A stretch of DNA of 44,033 bases, from contig JAFGEI010000024.1 of the NCBI GenBank assembly GCA_016931695.1, positions 1 to 44,033 of the forward strand, in the 5' to 3' direction. A model generated the notes under the pieces. It was not told the DNA's origin and made no database searches. It worked only from the letters and a program-made list of their open reading frames with translations. This document shows, in pieces, positions 1 through 7,400 of this stretch (the first letter of the stretch is position 1; every line of letters begins with the position of its first letter). Origin of the DNA: Anaerolineae bacterium. Its GTDB lineage: Bacteria; Chloroflexota; Anaerolineae; B4-G1; DUEL01. The position numbers were made by a program, and so were the translations under genes.

Positions 1-37
1 CTTTTGGTTAAATATCGGCAGAGCCCTCTGTCAGGGA

Positions 38-144
38 GACTCCCACATCCCTGGCGGGCGTGGGAGTCGATGAAAAAAATTACGTTCCACCAGGGAAAGA
101 TTATAGCACAGCCCGTCAAATCGCTCAACTTGTCGCCTGACGGG
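38..144. repeat. Stacked inverted repeats in left intergenic region
   Basis: Two hairpin-forming repeats lie in this non-coding stretch. Arms at 38-46 (GACTCCCAC) and 60-68 match over 9 bp, with a further CCC/GGG pair inside the loop. Arms at 112-118 (CCCGTCA) and 138-144 match over 7 bp. Neither is followed by a T-run on either strand, so they are not obvious terminators. With the terminator at 190-226 they could form a structured RNA running rightwards, but no known RNA family was recognised. Confidence 0.4.
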
Positions 145-189
145 GGTGATTCAGTTCTGAACAGTAACTGCTCAGCTTTGCATGGGATG

Positions 190-226
190 GCTCAGAAATA
201 TCCATAGTTTCTGAGCAACAATTTTT
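190..226 (+). terminator. Rho-independent-type terminator
   Basis: A perfect 9-bp stem (GCTCAGAAA at 190-198, complement at 208-216) with a 9-nt loop is followed by AACAA and then five T residues at 222-226. This is the layout of an intrinsic terminator for rightward transcription. It would end a transcript entering from the left edge, either from a gene outside the window or from a small RNA inside 1-190. The stem is only moderately GC-rich, so efficiency is uncertain. Confidence 0.6.
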
Positions 227-267
227 ATTTGGGTATTATCCATATTTTGCTATTAAAGATGCAATTA

Positions 268-296
268 TTGACATCCATGTATAACTGTGCTATACT
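268..296 (+). promoter_or_regulatory. Near-consensus sigma-70-type promoter for uspA-cgs
   Basis: A perfect TTGACA at 268-273 is separated by exactly 17 bp from TATACT at 291-296 (5 of 6 to consensus). Transcription would begin near 303, about 175 nt ahead of the UspA start codon. The surrounding DNA is markedly more AT-rich than the rest of the window. Since the UspA and glucan synthase genes almost touch, this promoter probably drives both. Confidence 0.75.
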
Positions 297-338
297 GAAA
301 ATATAAACAGCAGGATAGATAATCTTGCATCCAGTTCA

Positions 339-376
339 GCCAAGGTAGCAGTCAAGCCGATCGACTTGCCTTTGGC
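339..376 (+). promoter_or_regulatory. Hairpin in the 5' leader of uspA
   Basis: GCCAAGG at 339-345 pairs with CCTTTGGC at 369-376 (one bulged base), and inside it CAAG at 353-356 pairs with CTTG at 365-368 around a CGATCG centre. The hairpin sits in the long leader between the promoter at 268-296 and the UspA ribosome binding site. It could be a regulatory RNA element. No riboswitch class was recognised. Confidence 0.35.
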
Positions 377-477
377 GGAAAACCCGGCTATCGCGCGGTT
401 TGCTCAAACTTCGAATCCCACAACAATCGCCCCCGCCAAGGCAAAGACGACTCATTGACGCGAAAGGAGGGAGCACG

Positions 478-1428
478 ATGATTGAGCACCTCTTGATTCC
501 GCTGGATGGATCCTCCCTGGCAGAGTGTGCACTTGCTCACGGCGTGGCAATTGCCCGCGCGCTCGATGCCCGCGTCACACTACTGCGCGTGCTGGAGCGC
601 AGCACGGGAGCCGATCCATCGACTGATCCCCTGAGCTGGCACATTCGCAAGGTAGAGGCAACCGCGTATCTGAATGACGTGGCGAGCCGCTTGCAGCAGG
701 TCGGCCTAAAAGCAGAGGTCGTTCTCTTGGAGGGACAGGCAACAAAGCAGATCATCGAGTTTTCTCACAGCCAACAGGTCAACCTCATCGTTCTCAGCAG
801 CCACGGTCGGAGCGGCTTGAGCGGGTGGAACATCAGCAGCGTCGTGCAAAAGATCATCCTGTGGGCCTGTGTACCGACAATGATCGTGCGGGCCTATCAA
901 CCCATCACCAGCGAACTGGGAGAGCTGCACTACCAGCGGGTGATGCTCCCCCTGGACGGATCCCAGCGGGCCGAGTGCGTCCTCTCCCTGGCCACAAAGC
1001 TGACGCGCTTTCACAAATCAAAGCTCCTGCTGGCACACGTGGTTTCCCGGCCAGAAATGCCCCGCCGCGCCCCCCCCACGCCGGAAGATGCCAAGCTGCT
1101 CGACCAATTTACGCAACGCAACCGGGCGGAGGCAGCGCGATACCTGGAAGAAATCCGGTCTCGCTTGACTTCCGACAGCGAGATCCACCTGCTCGTCGAC
1201 GATTCTCCAGCAATGGCGCTTCAGGAATTGGCCGAGGGAGAAGCGGTGGACCTGATCGCACTGAGCGCCCATGGCTATTCCGGCGGAACCAAGTGGCCGT
1301 ACGGCAGCGTGGCGCTAAACCTGATCGCCTACGGGACGACGCCTCTGCTGATCGTCCAAGACCTTTCGGCAGAGGACATCGAACGAACCCGGGCCGAGGT
1401 TGCCACAGCGCAATACAAAGGGCATTGA
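478..1428 (+). CDS. Tandem-domain universal stress protein (UspA family)
   Basis: A 316-residue cytoplasmic protein made of two Usp domains, roughly residues 1-145 and 155-310. The family binds ATP or other nucleotides and acts in stress responses; the precise role here is unknown. Each domain opens with the usual strand (IEHLLIPLDGSS; YQRVMLPLDGSQ). The ATP signature G-x2-G-x9-G-S/T is degenerate in the first domain (SSHG, nine residues, then SS) but better kept in the second (SAHG, nine residues, GS), so only the C-terminal domain may bind ATP. The ATG at 478 was chosen because a strong Shine-Dalgarno, AAAGGAGG, precedes it; an upstream in-frame codon at 400 lacks such a site. The stop lies 4 nt before the likely start of the glucan synthase, suggesting one transcript. 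Confidence 0.88.
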   Translation: MIEHLLIPLDGSSLAECALAHGVAIARALDARVTLLRVLERSTGADPSTDPLSWHIRKVEATAYLNDVASRLQQVGLKAEVVLLEGQATKQIIEFSHSQQVNLIVLSSHGRSGLSGWNISSVVQKIILWACVPTMIVRAYQPITSELGELHYQRVMLPLDGSQRAECVLSLATKLTRFHKSKLLLAHVVSRPEMPRRAPPTPEDAKLLDQFTQRNRAEAARYLEEIRSRLTSDSEIHLLVDDSPAMALQELAEGEAVDLIALSAHGYSGGTKWPYGSVALNLIAYGTTPLLIVQDLSAEDIERTRAEVATAQYKGH

Positions 1429-1432
1429 GGTG

Positions 1433-4400
1433 ATGAGCCAAGACACTTCCGACGTCGACCTGCTGCAGAACCTGGCATCCCAACTGGCAAAGAACCATAC
1501 CGTCTCCTTCAAACCCAGCCTCAAACGCGCCCCCTGCGACCGCCTGCGCGGACACGAAGCGACCCTGCAGCAGGCCCACGAGCATTTTGCGCAGATGTCA
1601 GAGGCGCAGCAGCCCCTTCCCTACGCCGGAGAGTGGGTGCTGGACAACTTTTACGTGATCCAACAAGCCCTGCGCCAGGTCTGCGAGGATATGCCGGAGA
1701 GCTACTACCGCCAGCTTCCCAGGCTGGACAGCTCGCCGCTGGAAGGAAATCCCCGTGTTTACGCCCTGGCCTGGGAAGTACTGGGCTGCTGCGACCGCCA
1801 TCTCAACATCGATCAGGTGATCCGGTTCGTCCAGGCCTACCAGCAAGTGACCCCGCTGACGATGGGAGAACTGTGGGCAATACCAACGATGCTCCGCTTC
1901 GGCGCCCTCGAGTGTCTTGCCTACGCATCGGCTCTTGGCGCCGGGCTGGCAGTGGAAAGCATAAAAGACGGCGTATCACCGCCCCTCCTCAAAGAAGGAG
2001 AACAGGACAAGATTGTCGCCAACTGCATCCTCAGCCTGCGGCTGCTGGCAGCTCAAGATTGGAAAGTGTTTTTTGAAACCGTCAGCCGCGTGGAAGAGGT
2101 GCTGCGCCTGGACCCCGCCGGGGTCTATCCATGCATGGACTTTGACGCCCGCGATCGATACCGCAAGGTGGTCGAGAAGTTGGCCCTGGCAGTGGGGCAG
2201 AGCGAGGAACAAGTTGCCCGCGCGGTCGTCGAACTGGCCCGCGAAAATTGCGCGGCGGACAGCGCGGGAGCATCTCTCCAGTCGGCACATATCGGTTTCT
2301 ACCTCCTGGGCATGGGGCGGGCAGAGCTTGAAAAACATTTGGGCTATCGCCCCCCGCAGATCGAGCGGCTGGGCCGCTGGACAACCGGCCACGCCCTGCC
2401 CCTCTACTTGGGCCTCATCACCCTATTCACCCTGATCCTGGTGTCAGCCCTGGCAGGATATGCCCTTGCGACTGGTGGGACAGTGCTCCAGTTCGTCGGC
2501 GCCATCCTCTTTTCCACCCTTCCCGCGACATCGATAGCGGTAAACTGGGTCAATTGGCTGATCACCCACACCGTCCCCCCGCGGACACTGCCGCGGATGG
2601 ATTTTCGCGACGGGATTCCGGCCGAACACAGCACGATGGTCGTCGTTCCCTGCCTCCTGCTCGACGCCGCCGAGGTAGACACATTGCTGCAACGGCTCGA
2701 GCTCCACTTTCTCGGCAACACGGACCCCCATCTTTACTTTGCCCTGCTCACCGATTTTACCGACGCCCCGCAAGAGCACATGCCCGGTGACGCTGCGCTG
2801 CTCGATCGGGTTCGGGCCGGCATCCAGGGGCTCAACAGGAAGCACGGGGGCAAAACTGGCGGCCCGTTCTACCTCTTCCACCGCCACCGGCTGTGGAATC
2901 CGGGTGAGAATTGCTGGATGGGCTGGGAACGTAAACGGGGCAAGCTTATCGAGTTCAACCGCCGGCTGCAAGGCAGCCAGGAAACCTCCTACAGCGTCCA
3001 AGAGGGGAACATGGACGTCCTGTCACATATCCGCTACGTCATTACCCTGGACGCAGATACCTCCCTGCCGCCCCTCGAAGGCGCACGGCGTCTCGTCGCC
3101 ACCCTGGCCCATCCCCTAAACCAGGCTCAATTTGACCCACGGGATGGAACCCTGGTCAGCGGCTATACCGTGCTCCAGCCGCGGGTCGAGATTCGCCCCG
3201 CAAGCGCAAACCGAACCCGGTTCACCAAGATTTTTGCCGGCGATACCGGCCTGGACCTCTACACGCGGGCGGTGTCGGACGTCTACCAGGACCTTTTCGG
3301 CGAAGGGAACTATACCGGGAAAGGAATCTATGACGTCGCCGCATTCGAACGCTGCCTGGAAGGGCGGGCGCCCGAGAACACGCTGCTCAGCCACGACTTG
3401 TTCGAGGGAATCCACGGCCGGGCAGGCCTCGTCACCGACATATTCCTTTTTGAAGATTACCCCCCCAACTACTTGACCTACATCCGCCGCCTGCACCGCT
3501 GGGTGCGCGGCGACTGGCAGCTGCTGCCCTGGCTGCTCCCCAGAGTTCCCACCGCAGGCGGGAACTCGATCCCCAACGATCTTTCCCCCCTCGACCGCTG
3601 GAAGATCGTCGACAATCTGCGCCGCAGCCTGTTGGCGCCAGCACTGCTGGCTTTACTGATTGCCGGCTGGCTCTGGCTGCCCGGCTCGGCCTGGGTATGG
3701 ACGATTGCAGCGGCAATTATCCCTGCAACTCCACTGATCATCAATCTCGGCGCCCGATTATCGCAGGCCATGCGCCGCCGCCCCCGCGGCGGCAGCCGGC
3801 GCCCTCTTGTGATGGGATGGTGGCACTGGCTCATTGCCCTGGCCCTGATCCCCTGCGAGGCTGCCAGCATGGTGGACGCAATTGGATGCACGTTGGTGCG
3901 CCTGGCGATCACGCGCAAAAGACTGCTGCAATGGACGACCGCCGCGCATACCGTGCGACTGTTCGGCAGGGAGTTGGGCGTGGGGTTACTTTGGCGGCAG
4001 TTCGGATTTGCCTCCATCATCGCCATCATACTTGGCTTATTGATCGGCTGGATCGACAGAACTGCACTGCCCGCCGCCGCCCCCCTGCTGCTCGTATGGT
4101 TATTATCCCCCCAGCTCATCCACTGGCTTGGCCGCTCCGCGAAACTCGACCGGGAAACGATCTCTGACCACCAACGACAGCAACTGCGCCACCTGGCGCG
4201 CTGCACCTGGCTCTACTTTGAGCAGTTCGTCGGGCCGGACGATCACTGGCTGCCTCCCGATCACTTTCAAGAAAACCCGCGCGGGCTGGTAGCCCACCGC
4301 ACTTCGCCCACCAACATCGGGCTGATGCTCCTTTCTACGATGGCGGCGTATGACATGGGCTACATTGGGCCGGTGAACCTGATGCTGCGGCTGCGCGCTT

Positions 4401-7400
4401 CATTTGAGGGAATCGGCAAGCTGACACGGTGGCGCGGACACCTGTTGAACTGGTACGATACCCGCACCCTGTCCCCGCTGCCTCCTCCTTACATCTCCAC
4501 AGTAGATAGCGGCAACCTGGCAGGCTGTCTCCTGGCTCTCGGACAGGGCCTGTTAGCACTGCCCTCCGATCCCATCCTGAGCTGGCGGCGCTGGGAGGGC
4601 CTACTGGACACATTGGGCGTGCTTATCGAGAGCGTGGAACGACCTGGGGGCCAGCAATCCGGCGCCGCCGAGGCGCAGCTAAAGGATTACCTGCTGCATT
4701 TTCAGGAGCAAATCCTGGCGGCGGGGGATAAACCGGAGCAGTGGGGCGCACTGCTGAAAGCACTGGGCGAAAGAATGCCGGAACTGGATCAGCGGATGGT
4801 GGCGCTCTTTGAGAACAGCCCCTGTCCGCTGGATACCGCAACCCTACAGGACCTGCGCCTGTGGTTGGAACGACTGCGACAACATCTGCACAGCATGCAA
4901 GAAGAAGCGGAAATGCTCCTGCCGTGGCTGATCCCCCTCAGCAGCCCACCGGCGATATTCCTGGAAACGAATCCCGACCCGGCCCTGCCCGATGCGTGGC
5001 AGGAGCTCTGCGAGGTGCTGCCCTTCAACCCATCCATCGAGATGCTCGCCAGCCACTGCAAAGCGGGGCGAACACAATTAAAGCGGCTGCAGGACCTCTT
5101 GGCAGACCAAAAAGACCCGACAGAGCAAGTGCAGGCAGCCCAAACCTGGTGCACGAAACTGGCCGAAAAGCTGTACGCGACCCAGATGGCTGCGCAGACC
5201 TTTCTGATCGGCTTTCGGGACTTGGAGCAGCAAATCGAGGCCGACTTCCAGGCCATGGATTTCCGGTTCCTGTTCAATTCACGGCGCCAGGTATTCTACA
5301 TCGGTTACAACCTGGAAGCGGGCCGGCCGGACGCCAATCACTATGACCTGTTGGCATCCGAAGCGCGGATCGCCAGCCTCGTGGCAATCGCCAAAGGGGA
5401 AATTCCCCAGCGCCATTGGCTCTACCTGGGCCGCCCGCTGGTCCACGTCGACGGCACGCGCGGGCTGCTTTCCTGGAACGGCTCGATGTTCGAGTACCTG
5501 ATGCCCTCGTTGTTGATGCGCAGTTACGAAGGGACGCTGATCGACCAGACCTGCCAGGCGGTCATCGACCAGCAAATCGCCTACGGTCGCCAGAAAAAAG
5601 TTCCCTGGGGGGTTTCCGAATCCGGCTACCACCGGTTCGACGCCAATCAAAACTACCAGTACCGGGGATTCGGCGTGCCAGGACTGGGGCTGAAGCGCGG
5701 CCTGGGCGAGGACCTGGTGATCGCGCCATATGCCTCGCTGCTCGCCCTACCCTTCCGCCCCCAGGCTGTACTAAGCAACGTGCAGCAGTTGATCGATCAG
5801 GGCATGCTCGGGCATTACGGTTTCTACGAAGCGATCGACTTTACGCGTTCCCGCCTCGCCGTGGGGCAGGAACACGCCGTGATTCACTCCTACATGGTCC
5901 ACCACCAGAGCATGACCCTGCTCGCCCTGGTGAATTACCTCCAGGACGAGATCATGCTGCGTCGCTTCCACGGCGATCCCCGCATGCAGAGCGTCGAGCT
6001 TCTCCTCCAGGAGCAGGTACCGCGCCAGGTGCCGATCGAACAACTGCCCGAGGAAGCAGCGGTTGGCGTCCGGCCGGCCCGGCCGCGGGTCGACCTGGGT
6101 CCCTGGCGCGTGCCGATTGATGCGCCGACCCCCCAGGCTCACCTGCTCTCCAACGGGCGGTACAGCCTCCTCATCACTGCCAGCGGTGGGGGTTACAGCT
6201 CCTGGCAGGGAATCGATCTCACGCGCTGGCGCCCCGACGCAACTCTCGACAATTGGGGAACATGGATCTATGTCCAGGACAGGAAAAGCGGCGCCCTTTG
6301 GTCGGCCTGCTACCAGCCGGTCGGTGCAGCAGCAGAAGAACGGGCGGTGCTCTTTTCCACCCATCACGCCGAGTTTCACCGCCGCGATCACGATATCGTC
6401 CTGCGGATGGAGGTCACTATCCCCCCAGGCGACGACGTCGAGATTCGGCGCATCCGGCTGGTCAACGAAAGCGACCGCCCCCGTTTGCTGCGAATTACCT
6501 CCTACGGCGAGGTGGTGCTCGCCCCCCAGCATGCCGACCGGCGGCATCCTGCCTTCAACCGGCTGTTCATCGAGAGCGAGTACATGTCCGATTTGAACGC
6601 CCTTCTCTTTCGCCGCCGCCCACGCTCGGCAGACGAAAAAGCGGTCTATGCGCTGCACATGTTAATCGTAGGACGAGAAGAGCGGGCCCCCAGCATCTAT
6701 GAAGGAGATCGGGCACGCTTTTTGGGGCGCGGGCGGTCGCCGCGTTCTCCACTCGCCCTGGTCGAGGCAGGACGAGACTTCTCGGGCACCACCGGCGCAA
6801 CGCTCGATCCCATTATGAGCATCGGTCAAGACGTGATGCTGCAACCCCACGTGGAGATGCAGTTCGCCTACCTCACCCTGGCGGCCGAATCGCGCGCAGA
6901 AGCGCTCGCCCTCGCCCGGCGCTACCGGACTCGCACAGCCGTCGAACGAGCTTTCGAGCAGGCGCGCATGCACAGCGAACTGGAGCTGCACCAGCTGGGC
7001 CTCGCCGCCGCAGACGTCGAACGCTTTCAGCGCCTGCTCTCTGTACTGCTCTATCCCCATCCTGCCCTGCGCGCCAGCCCCAAGACCCTGGCGGCAAACC
7101 AGAAAGGCCAGCCCGGGCTGTGGCCCTACGCCATTTCAGGCGACCATCCAATTCTCGTCGTACGCATCAGCGAGGATAAGGAGATGGGCCTGGTGCGCGA
7201 GTTGCTGCAGGCCCACGCCTACTGGCGCAGCCGGCAAACCAAGATTGACCTGGTCATTCTCAACAAGCGGGAAACGGCGTACGACCAGGAACTGCAAGGG
7301 CAATTATACCGCTTGATCGTCCGCACCGGCGGCGATGCCTGGATGAACCAGCGAGGTGGGATCTTTCTCCTGCGCGCCGACCAGCTCGGCGATGGGGAGC

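Noticed and set aside
38-68. Hairpin considered as an intrinsic terminator
   Set aside because: An A-run rather than a T-run follows on the rightward strand and nothing suitable on the leftward strand.
138-160. GGGGGTGATTC resembling the start of a tmRNA
   Set aside because: The next conserved bases, tag peptide and 3' acceptor end are absent.
4-207. Open frame of 67 codons at the left edge
   Set aside because: No recognisable domain, poor composition, and it runs through all three hairpins including the terminator stem. Treated as intergenic.
4600-5200. Possible frame break in the glucan synthase, where the sequence is least family-like
   Set aside because: The frame stays open from 1433 to 9970 and domains on both sides are in the same frame; total length fits the family.
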